A stretch of DNA of 26,808 nucleotides from assembly GCA_902489445.1 (NCBI GenBank), contig CABTZX010000023.1, forward strand, positions 1 through 26,808, in the 5' to 3' direction. Under the pieces are notes generated by a model, which worked only from the letters and a program-made list of their open reading frames with translations, made no database searches and was not told the origin of the DNA. This DNA comes from an uncultured Bacteroidales bacterium (lineage in GTDB: Bacteria > Bacteroidota > Bacteroidia > Bacteroidales > Porphyromonadaceae). The position numbers and the translations under genes are program-made. Below are positions 8,145 through 16,815 of the stretch, one piece after another; positions within the stretch are counted from its first letter, which is position 1; each line of letters opens with the position of its first letter.

Positions 8145-8216
8145 TACCTCCGAAGGGAATCGAACCCTTATCTACGGTTTAGGAAACCGACGTTCTATCC
8201 GTTGAACTACAGAGGC
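8145..8216 (-). tRNA. tRNA-Arg (anticodon CCT)
   Basis: Read on the minus strand, the 72-nt gene folds into a full cloverleaf. The acceptor stem is GCCTCTG with CGGAGGT (a G-T pair at 1-72). The D-arm stem is GTTC/GAAC. The anticodon loop is TTCCTAA with CCT at 34-36 (plus-strand 8181-8183). The T-arm is AAGGG-TTCGATT-CCCTT. The discriminator is A, and CCA is not encoded. The 27-43 pair of the anticodon stem is a T-T mismatch. It would read AGG codons. A -7 box lies 20 bp upstream. Confidence 0.95.
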
Positions 8217-8235
8217 AATGCAACTTATGCGCTTG

Positions 8236-8243
8236 CAAAGGTA
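8236..8243 (-). promoter_or_regulatory. Candidate -7 box of tRNA-Arg
   Basis: TACCTTTG on the minus strand, 20 bp before the 5' end of the mature tRNA, matches TAnnTTTG. It sits between the terminator of the upstream protein gene and the tRNA, so the tRNA has its own transcription unit. Confidence 0.6.
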
Positions 8244-8267
8244 GCAATAACGGCCGAGATGAACGCA

Positions 8268-8314
8268 CAGAAAACAAAAAGCACCCGAAACTCATATAGC
8301 GTTCCGAGTGCTTT
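8268..8314 (-). terminator. Intrinsic terminator after the DUF3868 gene
   Basis: On the minus strand AAAGCAC (8308-8314) pairs with GTGCTTT (8278-8284). The stem continues inward through CGGAAC/GTTTCG with one mismatch. It is followed by a T-rich tail (TTTTTGTTTT). It starts 27 bp past the stop of the gene at 8341-9891. Confidence 0.8.
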
Positions 8315-8340
8315 GAAGTATATCTAAAGTGATAAGCGCG

Positions 8341-9891
8341 TTAGAGCGACTCCTTCCACTTATCCATTTCGTGCAAGTTGCTTACTGCGGCACGGCTTTG
8401 CTTAGCTGCAGCCGCTTCAAACAACTTACGTGCTTGTTCCACATCACCCTTCTTGAAGAGAACAATCGCCTTGTTGTTCATCGTTTCAACCGCATCCTTA
8501 GGTGCTTTCTGCAACATTTCTTCCGCCTTTTTCAGAGCGTCCACATTCGTTTCCGGTGCATCAATATTGATATAAGCGGCTGCGGTATTGAGGTTAGTCA
8601 CCGCATCGTTGGGGAAGAACTTGTGCGCTGTAAGGAACACTTCCAAGAATTCTTCACTGCCTTGCTTGAATGTGTTTGCCACGCGGAAGAACTCTTCAAG
8701 GCTGAGCTGCGAAGGTTTCGTGCGATAAACCGTAAGCGCTTCTTCCAGATCAAATGCCTTTACCGTATAACCAACCGTCATTTCGTTACGACGGAGAGGA
8801 GGATAAAGTTCCTGGAGCAGGCGGTTATACGTTTTTCCGCCATCGAGAGCTTTAATACGCGCCTCACGCTGCACGTCGGTACTATAGGAGTCGATGATTT
8901 TAATGATGGCATTCTTGTTGGCATAATCGCTCTTTTCTACAGCAGCACGTAATCCCTGCCAGTCTTCACCGTGCCAGTTGATACGCATTTTGTTACGAGC
9001 GATACCGTAGGTAGTACGCATATAGTCGGCAAATGAGTTAGCACGACGCTGAGACAAGGCTATATTACTGTTGAAATTACCTTCGGGCGAAGCATATCCG
9101 TCAATCACATAATCGCTCATTTGGATATTTTCATCTTCGCTAAATGAGTGCATAAACTTGTCCACGAAGTCAAATTCCTTAGCATTGTTCCCAAAGTTCC
9201 GGAGCAACTCATGCCTACCCACTTTGTAATTAAAGTGTGTTTCAATTTTATCGGCACGACGCTTAACAGCCTCTACTTCAGGCTTTATGAATTCGGGTTT
9301 GAACATCGGCACATAAGGTTCTGCACGAAGTGAACCAATCAAAATGCCGTCTCCGCAAGGAGCATTGCTACAAGTGGCGCAACCGAAAGTACGTTCGCGT
9401 ATGTAAAGATCGCTCATTTTCATCCATTCTTCAAAAGGAACGGTTCGTTGCAACGTAATGACCTTGCGCGGCAACTTGCTGTACTTCACCAACTCGCTAC
9501 TATTCTTTACGCTTTGAGGAGCATTGTTGAGCGCAATATTACGCTTAATGACCAATGCGCGATTGTTTCCGGCAACAATAAGCTCTTTCAAGTCCACTCG
9601 TTTATTGGGATCTTTTTTCGAGGTTAAATAGGGAGCAACGGACACAGCCTCACTTGATTGTAGGTTCAAATTGGAAACATCTACCTGCATCCGTATCAAC
9701 AGATCTTTATCCTTTCCTGAGGCATCTTTTTGCCTAATCAGTTCCACGCCATTATAAGTTGCCCTTAAGTAAGGGTTAGTAGCAACATTCTGCTTTTTAG
9801 ATTTCGCAGCGGGAGTTGTATTCTGCGCCATTGCAAACGAAGCTACAGACAAAAATACAGCAACTGCGGGGAGTATATTCTTTATTTTCAT
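8341..9891 (-). CDS. DUF3868 / OmpA-like / TPR exported protein
   Basis: This is an exported protein of 516 residues. A signal peptide (1-22, ending FAMA-Q) is followed by a DUF3868-like N-terminal region with a Cys cluster at C171, C174 and C179. An OmpA-like segment follows at about 262-290 (DGYASPEGNFNSNIALSQRRA), a type that contacts peptidoglycan in other proteins. TPR-like helices occupy about 430-500. Together with the DUF3575 gene 50 bp upstream it forms a two-gene unit ending at a clear terminator. As I recall, this pair often lies near type V (Mfa/Fim-like) fimbrial genes in Bacteroidales, but no fimbrillin is in this window. A role in outer-membrane or fimbrial anchoring is inference. 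The domain calls are from motif recognition only. Confidence 0.8.
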   Translation of the reverse strand: MKIKNILPAVAVFLSVASFAMAQNTTPAAKSKKQNVATNPYLRATYNGVELIRQKDASGKDKDLLIRMQVDVSNLNLQSSEAVSVAPYLTSKKDPNKRVDLKELIVAGNNRALVIKRNIALNNAPQSVKNSSELVKYSKLPRKVITLQRTVPFEEWMKMSDLYIRERTFGCATCSNAPCGDGILIGSLRAEPYVPMFKPEFIKPEVEAVKRRADKIETHFNYKVGRHELLRNFGNNAKEFDFVDKFMHSFSEDENIQMSDYVIDGYASPEGNFNSNIALSQRRANSFADYMRTTYGIARNKMRINWHGEDWQGLRAAVEKSDYANKNAIIKIIDSYSTDVQREARIKALDGGKTYNRLLQELYPPLRRNEMTVGYTVKAFDLEEALTVYRTKPSQLSLEEFFRVANTFKQGSEEFLEVFLTAHKFFPNDAVTNLNTAAAYINIDAPETNVDALKKAEEMLQKAPKDAVETMNNKAIVLFKKGDVEQARKLFEAAAAKQSRAAVSNLHEMDKWKESL

Positions 9892-9941
9892 TGCTTTTGA
9901 ATGATTCTCTCTGTTAATCTTTTTGGAGTACGAGCGCTCTA

Positions 9942-10574
9942 TTACTTAAAGAAATAAGCGATGGAAAGCGTCAACTTGGTCGGCCCCACGTAGTGAGCCG
10001 TATTAGGAGAAACGGGAATTTCCGAATCACATGGGTTTCCACCAAACTTTTTGAACCAGGTGTAGTTATACCCACCTCCGGCTGAAAGCTCTATATTCCA
10101 ACGTTTCCCGAGTAGCCACTGATAGCCAATACTGATACCACCGCCCACGTAATATCCTTCGTAGCGACGACCGGCTTCCCTTAGAGTGCCGTCTTCATTA
10201 AGTACATCTTTTAATCCGGGAATAAATTTTTCTTGTCCGGTCCAAGCAATCCTGGGGATATTCAGACGCGCTAAATTATACGCACCGCCCTGGGCATGAA
10301 TCCCAAAGAAGAGTCCGTTAAACGATTCACAGGTCCAAATTCTCAGTTCCGGCTGAGCGATCCAATGGTGCCACTTAGCATGCTTTGCAACATCAAAACT
10401 ATTATATGCACCATAGAGATCCATAGTTACGCGTGGCCCTAAAGCGACTTCGAGTGCCAAGTTAGGAGTTACCGAGGCCCAATGTGCCAAGTTTGTCTTT
10501 AATGCTACTTTCTGTGCCGACATTCCCATAGGAAGTGCTACAGCGAGAAGCAACATAATGAGTCTTTTCTTCAT
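9942..10574 (-). CDS. DUF3575 outer-membrane beta-barrel-like protein
   Basis: The protein has 210 residues with a signal peptide (MKKRLIMLLLAVALPMGMSA). The rest matches the DUF3575 pattern: KTNLAHWASVTPNLALEVAL, a PELRIWTCESFNGLFFGIHA block, GYYVGGGISIGYQWLLGKRW and a C-terminal SIAYFFK ending in an aromatic-rich beta strand, as barrel proteins do. Alternating hydrophobic strands and many aromatics fit a small outer-membrane barrel. It is the first gene of a minus-strand unit with the DUF3868 protein. Two -7 boxes upstream (10653-10660 and 10957-10964) are candidate promoters. Its molecular function is not established. Confidence 0.85.
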   Translation of the reverse strand: MKKRLIMLLLAVALPMGMSAQKVALKTNLAHWASVTPNLALEVALGPRVTMDLYGAYNSFDVAKHAKWHHWIAQPELRIWTCESFNGLFFGIHAQGGAYNLARLNIPRIAWTGQEKFIPGLKDVLNEDGTLREAGRRYEGYYVGGGISIGYQWLLGKRWNIELSAGGGYNYTWFKKFGGNPCDSEIPVSPNTAHYVGPTKLTLSIAYFFK

Positions 10575-10652
10575 AAGCAGAGTTTATCTCAATTTTTTCC
10601 CTTATCGTATTTCACTTGGGGAGTTTAGGTTACGCCATTCCCCTTTCGTTTG

Positions 10653-10660
10653 CAAATGTA
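10653..10660 (-). promoter_or_regulatory. Candidate proximal -7 box for the DUF3575 operon
   Basis: TACATTTG on the minus strand matches TAnnTTTG. It would give a leader of roughly 70 nt before the ATG at 10574. No good -33 element was seen at the usual spacing. Confidence 0.4.
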
Positions 10661-10956
10661 ACAATAAAATGTTGCAAAATTGATATCTACGTAAAGGGAC
10701 ATAACGTTTTGCCCATTTTTTCCTTCAGAAAGCAGATTCCTTCTCCCCCCATTTGCCCCTCTTTGAGCCGAATTCTCTATAAAGGGGGGGGCTCATAGCA
10801 CAAATTCTTTTGGAATAGGTCAATAGAAAATCTTCGAAAGGACTAAACCTTCTGCCGCATCACAATAGCAAGGAATTGCGAAAGTTGCTATCCATGAAGC
10901 ATAAAAGAATGAGTAGCCTCTAATTCGCTCTGCCAAAGGAATGTATACCATTCACC

Positions 10957-10979
10957 CAAAGGTAGTTAGGATAACTACC
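10957..10979 (-). promoter_or_regulatory. Candidate distal -7 box overlapped by a perfect inverted repeat
   Basis: TACCTTTG on the minus strand (10957-10964) is overlapped by the inverted repeat GGTAGTT-AGGAT-AACTACC (10961-10979). A protein bound to the inverted repeat would cover the promoter, so it could be an operator. Transcription would run toward the DUF3575 gene with a leader of about 375 nt. There is no experimental support in the sequence itself. Confidence 0.35.
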
Positions 10980-11083
10980 CCTCTCGCTCGCAAGGATACA
11001 ACTTAATAGGTTACATCCATACAATTCTGAGAGCGAAATGAAGTTAGCGCTTATTGGCTATGTCAAATTGTTCCGGATAAAAA

Positions 11084-11108
11084 TAGATATTTCACACGCC
11101 TGTATCTA
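11084..11108 (-). terminator. Weak candidate terminator of the ruvX-histidine kinase operon
   Basis: On the minus strand TAGATA and TATCTA form a 6-bp AT-rich stem that begins in the histidine-kinase stop codon and is followed by TTTTTATC. The stem is weak and the loop is 13 nt, so this may not terminate efficiently. Confidence 0.3.
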
Positions 11109-12266
11109 CACCGTTGGTTCAGAGAGGCGTTTGAGGCGGAGGCGGAATGTGGCTCCGCGCCCAATTTCAGCGTTCAGGAGCTTGATTCGTCCGCCGGGGA
11201 AGCCGGTCATAATGCGTTTGGCTAAGGATAGCCCCAGCCCCCAGCCACGCGCTTTAGTGGTAAATCCGGGGCGGAACAGCTTACGGCGGTCTTTTGGCGC
11301 AATTCCTTTGCCTGTATCGGTTACGTCGATGAGTGCGAAATTTCCGCGAGCCGTTGCTTCAATCGTAATAGATCCTTTCCCCTCCATCGCATCCACACCG
11401 TTTTTAACAAGATTCTCCAGCACCCATCCGAATAGATCCTTATTGATATTAACCCATAGCGGCTCTTCGGGCATGGAAACAAAAAAAGTTACGCCACGAC
11501 TAATCCGTCCTTTTAAATAACGGATCGCTTCGGGGATAAAATCGTTCAGATAAACCGCTTCCAGAGCCGGAGTGCTACCAATTTTCTGAAAGCGTCTACT
11601 GATCATTTCCAGCCGCTCGGCATCGTGTTGCATTTCGTCTAATATGGCTCCATCAGTATGCTCTTCGCGAAGAAGTGCAATCCAAGCAAATAAAGAAGAT
11701 ATGGGCGTTCCCAGCTGATGTGCTGTTTCACGCGAAAGCCCTATCCAAAGCCGATTTTGCGTATTCCGATAGCCCAAGAAAAGAGCTACGGAAAGCGAAA
11801 GCAGAAAAAGCACAAACACGATGGTTTGTACCAGTGGAAATAGTGCCAGTTCGTTAAGCGTGGAACTATCCCCATAATAGAGATACTGCCGTCCTTCGTT
11901 CCCTAAATCGATAATCAAAGGAGGATAGGTATCGGCAAAACGGCGTAAACGCGTCTGGAGGTAAGTAGCCTCATCGGCGCCAGTGGGAACATGGATATTA
12001 TTATAAGTGAGGATGTTATTGGTGCTATCGGTCAGAATTACCGGTATGGTTTTGTTGCTGCTAATAATCTGTAGCATTAGCTCGAAGGGTGCCTGCTCGT
12101 TTTCAGTAGCCAAAGCCCGTGTAGCAGATGCCCAAAGCTCTAGTTTCTCGCGCTCCTCCTGCACCATTCGGTGATGAATGCGCCGAGATATGCTCATCGG
12201 TATCAGTGCCGTAACAAGAGCCGTGAGAAAGGCGAGCAAATTGACCCACAGACGATAGCGTTTCAT
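11106..12266 (-). CDS. Membrane sensor histidine kinase
   Basis: This is a two-component sensor kinase of 386 residues. It has two membrane segments (about 8-25 and 147-165) flanking an extracytoplasmic sensor region of about 120 residues with no recognised domain. The dimerisation/phosphotransfer helix contains RETAHQLGTPISS with the phospho-acceptor His183. The ATPase domain has the N box ENLVKNGVDAME (284-295), G1 DTGKGI (317-322) and G2 GWGLGL (341-346). All key residues are present, so it should be active. Its ATG directly abuts the ABC-F stop (no gap), implying coupling. No response regulator is adjacent, so its partner is elsewhere. The signal is unknown. Confidence 0.92.
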   Translation of the reverse strand: MKRYRLWVNLLAFLTALVTALIPMSISRRIHHRMVQEEREKLELWASATRALATENEQAPFELMLQIISSNKTIPVILTDSTNNILTYNNIHVPTGADEATYLQTRLRRFADTYPPLIIDLGNEGRQYLYYGDSSTLNELALFPLVQTIVFVLFLLSLSVALFLGYRNTQNRLWIGLSRETAHQLGTPISSLFAWIALLREEHTDGAILDEMQHDAERLEMISRRFQKIGSTPALEAVYLNDFIPEAIRYLKGRISRGVTFFVSMPEEPLWVNINKDLFGWVLENLVKNGVDAMEGKGSITIEATARGNFALIDVTDTGKGIAPKDRRKLFRPGFTTKARGWGLGLSLAKRIMTGFPGGRIKLLNAEIGRGATFRLRLKRLSEPTV

Positions 12267-14198
12267 TTATGCCTCTTCGCTTTCCGCCAGTGCTGCTTCA
12301 GCCGCTTCCCATCGGTCCATCGCTTGAGAGAGCGATTTTTTTAAGCGTTCGTAATCGGTATATAGCTCCGGATTATTTCCTTCCGGTACCGAAAGCTGAT
12401 GCTCAATTTGCGCCAACTCTTCCTCGATTCGTTCTACCTCTTCCAGAGCACGTTCGCTTTCCTGCCGTAATTTACGCAAAACTTTGCTGCGCGCTCTGGA
12501 CAGTTGTCCCTTACTCAGAGGCTCTTCCGCAGTTGTTTGCGCTTTTTTTGCAGAAGTTTCCTGAGCAGTTGTAGCTGCGTCTATACTTTCGGCAGCGTGC
12601 TTTTCCAAATAATAATCGATACCGCCCAGATACTCACGCACTTTACCCTGCCGAAACTCATAGATTCGGGTAGCCAAACCATCCAAAAAATCACGATCGT
12701 GCGATACTAAGATTACGGTGCCGTCAAAGTTAGCGATAGCCTCCTTGAGTACATCTTTGGAAGTCATATCCAAATGGTGCGTAGGTTCGTCCAAAATGAG
12801 CATATTGGCAGGCTCCAAAAGCAGTAGCAGAATGGCAAGCCGAGCGCGTTCGCCACCACTGAGTACCGCGATTTTTTTGTCGGCTATTTCGCCACCAAAC
12901 ATAAAGGCTCCGAGCATATTGTCTATTCGGCTGCGCACTTCGCCCCGAGCCGCATCGTCTACCGCCTCCCGAATCGTTTTATTTTCAGGCAGTTCGGAAG
13001 CACGATGTTGGGCGAAATAGGCAATTTCCACGTTATGGCCGATCTTTAAGTTCCCCTTGTAATCGTCAATATCGTGCATAATGCACTTTACTAAAGTGGA
13101 CTTTCCCGCACCGTTTTTACCTACAAATGCCACTTTATCGCCTCTGCGAAGAGTCATATTGACATCGGTAAAAACCTCATGCGTACCATACGCTTTTGAC
13201 AGATTCTCAACAATTAGCGGGAAATCTCCACTTCGTGTTGCCGGTGGAAAGCGGAAGTGCATCTGCGAACGGTCTATTTCGTCCATTTCAATGCGCTCAA
13301 CCTTTTCCAATTGCTTGATACGGCTCTGCACTTGTACCGCTTTGGTCGGTTTGTAGCGGAAGCGTTCGATAAATGCTTCCGTATCCTCAATCATCTTTTG
13401 CTGATTTTCATATGCGCGCCGCTGATAGGCAAGCCTTTCCTCCCGAAGTGCCTTATATTGCGAATAGGGGCACTTATAGTCATATAGATTTGATAGTTCG
13501 AGCTCAATCGTACGGGTGGTAGTTGCATCCAAAAAGCGCTTGTCGTGCGAAACGAGTAATAGTGATGCCGAACTATTACGAAGGAAATTTTCCAGCCATT
13601 GAACCGATTCTATATCAAGGTGATTGGTAGGTTCGTCCAAAAGAAGTATCTCCGGTTTGCGCAGTAGTATCTTAGCCAATTCGATACGCATACGCCAACC
13701 TCCGCTAAATTCGCTCGTGGGGCGGTCAAAGTCGCTTTTTTCAAATCCCAAACCCAATAGGGTCCGTTCCATCTCCGCTTCGTGGTTTTCCTGCTGTAAC
13801 AGCGTGAGATGCTCGTTTGCCGCTGTAAATCGTTCTATCAAATCAAGATAACTTTCGCTATCGCGATCGGTACGTATTTCCAGTTCCCGTTGTAGTTCAG
13901 CCACTTTGCGATGCAATGCTTCATCCGAAGCGAATACTTCCGCCACTTCGCTTCTCAGGGTTGTTTTGTCTTTAAGAGGCATTGTTTGAGGCAGATACCC
14001 CACCGAAGCTGCATTAGGAACCGCCACCGTGCCGCTTGTGGGTGTATACTTACCGGCAATAATCTTGATGAGCGTGCTCTTGCCTGCCCCATTTTTACCC
14101 ACTAAAGCGACCTTCTCTTTATCGCCTATGGTGAACGAGATGCCGTCAAAGAGCATCCTTTTCCCAAAATCTACCGTCAGTTCGTGTACAGAAATCAT
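12267..14198 (-). CDS. ABC-F family ATPase (ribosome-associated type)
   Basis: The protein has 643 residues with two tandem ABC domains and no membrane segments, the ABC-F layout of translation factors such as EttA, Uup and YheS. The first domain has Walker A GKNGAGKST (34-42), signature FSGGW (164-168) and Walker B LLLDEPTNHLD (185-195). The second has Walker A at 360-368, signature LSGGE (446-450) and Walker B LILDEPTHHLD (467-477), with His in place of the usual Asn. The interdomain linker (about 245-320) is Arg/Lys rich. The C terminus (about 565-640) is a coiled coil, as in Uup and YheS. The start overlaps the TPR gene stop by 4 bp. A housekeeping translation role is likely; antibiotic resistance cannot be read from sequence. 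Confidence 0.92.
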   Translation of the reverse strand: MISVHELTVDFGKRMLFDGISFTIGDKEKVALVGKNGAGKSTLIKIIAGKYTPTSGTVAVPNAASVGYLPQTMPLKDKTTLRSEVAEVFASDEALHRKVAELQRELEIRTDRDSESYLDLIERFTAANEHLTLLQQENHEAEMERTLLGLGFEKSDFDRPTSEFSGGWRMRIELAKILLRKPEILLLDEPTNHLDIESVQWLENFLRNSSASLLLVSHDKRFLDATTTRTIELELSNLYDYKCPYSQYKALREERLAYQRRAYENQQKMIEDTEAFIERFRYKPTKAVQVQSRIKQLEKVERIEMDEIDRSQMHFRFPPATRSGDFPLIVENLSKAYGTHEVFTDVNMTLRRGDKVAFVGKNGAGKSTLVKCIMHDIDDYKGNLKIGHNVEIAYFAQHRASELPENKTIREAVDDAARGEVRSRIDNMLGAFMFGGEIADKKIAVLSGGERARLAILLLLLEPANMLILDEPTHHLDMTSKDVLKEAIANFDGTVILVSHDRDFLDGLATRIYEFRQGKVREYLGGIDYYLEKHAAESIDAATTAQETSAKKAQTTAEEPLSKGQLSRARSKVLRKLRQESERALEEVERIEEELAQIEHQLSVPEGNNPELYTDYERLKKSLSQAMDRWEAAEAALAESEEA

Positions 14199-16213
14199 TG
14201 AATTCGTTTCAAAATGGCGTATGCCTCATAAAGTCCCAGCTCACCCGCTTTACTAAGTGCGGCTACCGCTTCCGTGCGTTTACCTGTGGAGAGCAACAAA
14301 AGACCCATATTATAGTATGCCTCTGCCGGCGCATGTGGAGCTGCCAAAGCGGCTTTGTAGTAAGCAAGAGCCTCCTCTTTTTGCCCTTTTCGTTCGGATA
14401 AAACCGCCATATTGTATAGAGCAACCGACATATGAGGATCTTGCTCCAGAACAAACTTCAGATCTTTGTAAGCAGATTCATACGCTTTTGCTGCATAACC
14501 GCTTTCGTTATAGCCGGGTACGGCACTCATAGGGCTATTTTCTTCCTTTTCTACGGAGCCTAACTTATTGCTACCGAGCGAAGCTCTCCGCAACGAAGTA
14601 AAGGCGCGAAGCATACGTACCGGTAAATGAGCCGGATCCAGTTCAACGGCACGATCGAGATGCGCTGCTGCTCCTTCCACATCTGCCAATAGGAATTTAT
14701 ATAGAGCTATCGTAAAATGCGCATCCGCAGTTTTCTTCGGATGAGCCTCCAGCTCCGTAAGTTGTTGCTGTGCATCAGCCACCTCTGCACTATCCAAAGG
14801 CATCGGCAAAGCCATCGCCGCCAATCGGTGTATCGGTTTGGTACGTTCATTGTAGGCAGCCACGGCACTTATGTAGCGTTGGCGGTCGTATTGCTTTACA
14901 TTTGGATAGAAAGTAAACGTGATCATCGGCATTGAGGTGATAATGCCTTCGGTATCTTGTACTCTGCCACGCAGACTTTCCGGAAGCGTTCCCCGGCGCG
15001 ATAGGTCGGATGAGCCGGTTGCCGCCAGTAGTTTTCCGTAAGCTTCTATGGCACTTTCCTCCTCACTACGAGTACTATCGGCTTGCGGGGCTGCATTAGC
15101 GGGTTGTTTTGATGCAACTACGCCTCTTTTCTGCTGATTATAGGCGCGCCATTCATCCCGATCCGCTCCGGCTCGGTCTCCCATTCTACGCTTCGCTTCG
15201 GCTCGCGCCAGCAGACCCACTTGGAAGCGGGGGTATCGTGCCAATACTTTGTTGAAATAGCCCAACGCATCGGCATATTTCCCCAGCTGTAGCGATATAC
15301 GTCCCGCATTGAATAGCGCCATATAGTTATTGGGATTTGCCTTGATAACTTCCTTAAAATCACTCAGCGCATTATTATTATCACCCACATAACCAAGCAG
15401 TTGTGCGCGATTGAAGCGTGCCGTTACGTTATCGGGTGCCAAATCGATGGCTCGGTTGTAATCCTCCAATGCGCCTGAAAGGTTCCCTACGCGATAGCGT
15501 GCCAATCCTCTATTGATATATACCTCTTCCTTATCCGGAGCATTCCGCTCGGCACAATCGTAGTAACCGATTGCTTCCTTGTATCGTTCCCGCGCCGCCA
15601 GTACAGCGCCTTTCATCACGAATGCCTGATACAGAGTAGAATCGGATGCTTTAATCGCTGAATCTATATAAGTAATCGCTTGTGTCGTATCTTTACGGGC
15701 AAGAGCTATATCACCCCGCAGCGCCAGTGAGAGCGGATAACTTTTGAACGATTGACTCAATGTTCCGGCCAAACTATCCGCTGAAGCATATTGCTCTATA
15801 GCGCGGTAAGAAAGTGCCATATTGAAGCGAATAGCGGCATCGTCCGGCATAACGGCAAGCGCTGTTCGATAATCGGCAAGTGCTTTTTCGTATTCTGAGC
15901 GCCCTTGACGCGCAATAGCTCTGATGAGATAGGCGCGCGTCAGAAAGGCATTACGGCTCAATGCTTTAGAGGCATCCGCCTCAGCACCTACCAAATCGTC
16001 CAACATTAATTTGGCATAGCCTCGCAATAGGTATGGTTCTGCCTGCTCCGGGCGTGCCTCAATCACGCGGTTAAAGTAGCCGATTGCTACCACGTAATCA
16101 TTGAAAAACAGCGCATTCCGACCGATATCGGTAACTCTCCGAATATCCAGTTGCGCAAAGACTGCCGTCAACCCGCAAAGGCAGAGCGCAAGCGTAAGCA
16201 AAGCACGACGCAC
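14195..16213 (-). CDS. Exported tetratricopeptide-repeat protein
   Basis: The protein has 672 residues with a signal peptide (1-20, ending VFA-Q). TPR units fill about residues 30-370, for example the consecutive AIGYFNRVI, AEADASKAL, ALADYRTAL, AIGYYDCAE, ALEDYNRAI and ALGYFNKVL helices. A less regular central region follows (about 370-490). A second TPR block runs from 500 to the end. No enzyme motif is visible, so it is probably a periplasmic or envelope scaffold. It lies 14 bp after def and overlaps the ABC-F start by 4 bp. I recall a TPR protein next to def and ruvX in other Bacteroidales, which would make this a conserved neighbourhood. The partners are unknown. Confidence 0.88.
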   Translation of the reverse strand: MRRALLTLALCLCGLTAVFAQLDIRRVTDIGRNALFFNDYVVAIGYFNRVIEARPEQAEPYLLRGYAKLMLDDLVGAEADASKALSRNAFLTRAYLIRAIARQGRSEYEKALADYRTALAVMPDDAAIRFNMALSYRAIEQYASADSLAGTLSQSFKSYPLSLALRGDIALARKDTTQAITYIDSAIKASDSTLYQAFVMKGAVLAARERYKEAIGYYDCAERNAPDKEEVYINRGLARYRVGNLSGALEDYNRAIDLAPDNVTARFNRAQLLGYVGDNNNALSDFKEVIKANPNNYMALFNAGRISLQLGKYADALGYFNKVLARYPRFQVGLLARAEAKRRMGDRAGADRDEWRAYNQQKRGVVASKQPANAAPQADSTRSEEESAIEAYGKLLAATGSSDLSRRGTLPESLRGRVQDTEGIITSMPMITFTFYPNVKQYDRQRYISAVAAYNERTKPIHRLAAMALPMPLDSAEVADAQQQLTELEAHPKKTADAHFTIALYKFLLADVEGAAAHLDRAVELDPAHLPVRMLRAFTSLRRASLGSNKLGSVEKEENSPMSAVPGYNESGYAAKAYESAYKDLKFVLEQDPHMSVALYNMAVLSERKGQKEEALAYYKAALAAPHAPAEAYYNMGLLLLSTGKRTEAVAALSKAGELGLYEAYAILKRIQ

Positions 16214-16227
16214 GGCTCTTTTTCTCC

Positions 16228-16797
16228 TTAGTTTTTCTTTCTTTTGGGCGGAGCAGCAACGTAAGCGTAATCCGGTCTTACGTGACCCTCCTCAATATCG
16301 CGCAAACGCTTTTTGAGTAACTGTTTGCGTAGGGAACTAACCCGATCCGTAAATAGTACCCCCTCCAGATGGTCATATTCATGTTGCACGATGCGTGCCG
16401 CATAACCGGAGAGAGTTTCCGTATGCGGAGCAAAATGCTCATCTACATACTCAATGGTGATGGTGCCCGGGCGTTTCACCTTTTCGTAAATAAAAGGTAT
16501 GCTAAGGCATCCTTCGTCAAAACTGACCTCCTCGCCCGTTTCCTCCGTGATATGGGCATTTATTAGGCAACGCTTAAAGCCGGCACATTCGGGGAAATCC
16601 TGCTTCAGCGCATCGCCATCAATCACGATTAACCGAATCGGGAGCCCAATTTGAGGAGCCGCCAGCCCTACGCCGTCAGAGTGATACATAGTTTCCCACA
16701 TATCCGCTATAAGTTGCTCTAATCCTGCGTATTCTGCCGTTATATCTTTTGCTTGTTCCCTCAGATGAGGATGTCCGTATAAATATATGGGTAACAT
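16228..16797 (-). CDS. def: Peptide deformylase
   Basis: This enzyme removes the formyl group from the N-terminal methionine of new proteins. It is a metalloenzyme of 189 residues. The three diagnostic motifs are all present: GVGLAAPQIG (42-51), EGCLS (95-99, metal ligand C97) and QHEYDH (138-143, ligands H139 and H143, catalytic E140). The C-terminal tail is Lys-rich. It is intact. It sits 18 bp after ruvX and 14 bp before the TPR gene in a minus-strand operon. Confidence 0.97.
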   Translation of the reverse strand: MLPIYLYGHPHLREQAKDITAEYAGLEQLIADMWETMYHSDGVGLAAPQIGLPIRLIVIDGDALKQDFPECAGFKRCLINAHITEETGEEVSFDEGCLSIPFIYEKVKRPGTITIEYVDEHFAPHTETLSGYAARIVQHEYDHLEGVLFTDRVSSLRKQLLKKRLRDIEEGHVRPDYAYVAAPPKRKKN

Positions 16798-16815
16798 GGT
16801 GTTTTTTCTTCTTTC

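Larger units (their letters stand above)
10575..11105. other. Non-coding gap upstream of the DUF3575 gene
   Basis: About 530 bp with no supported gene on either strand. It holds two minus-strand -7 boxes, a 19-bp perfect inverted repeat at 10961-10979, a G8 run at 10784-10791 inside a short TGAGCC/GGCTCA inverted repeat (10774-10795), and at its right edge a weak AT-rich stem that may end the histidine-kinase transcript. Short open frames here lack family similarity or codon character. Confidence 0.6.

Noticed and set aside
10784..10791. G8 run as a phase-variation tract
   Set aside because: It is over 120 bp from the nearest -7 box and outside any gene, so slippage would not obviously switch expression. 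Strain comparison would be needed to revive it.
10616..10798. 60-codon plus-strand frame upstream of the DUF3575 gene
   Set aside because: There is no promoter, ribosome-binding site or family similarity; it overlaps the homopolymer region and candidate minus-strand promoter.
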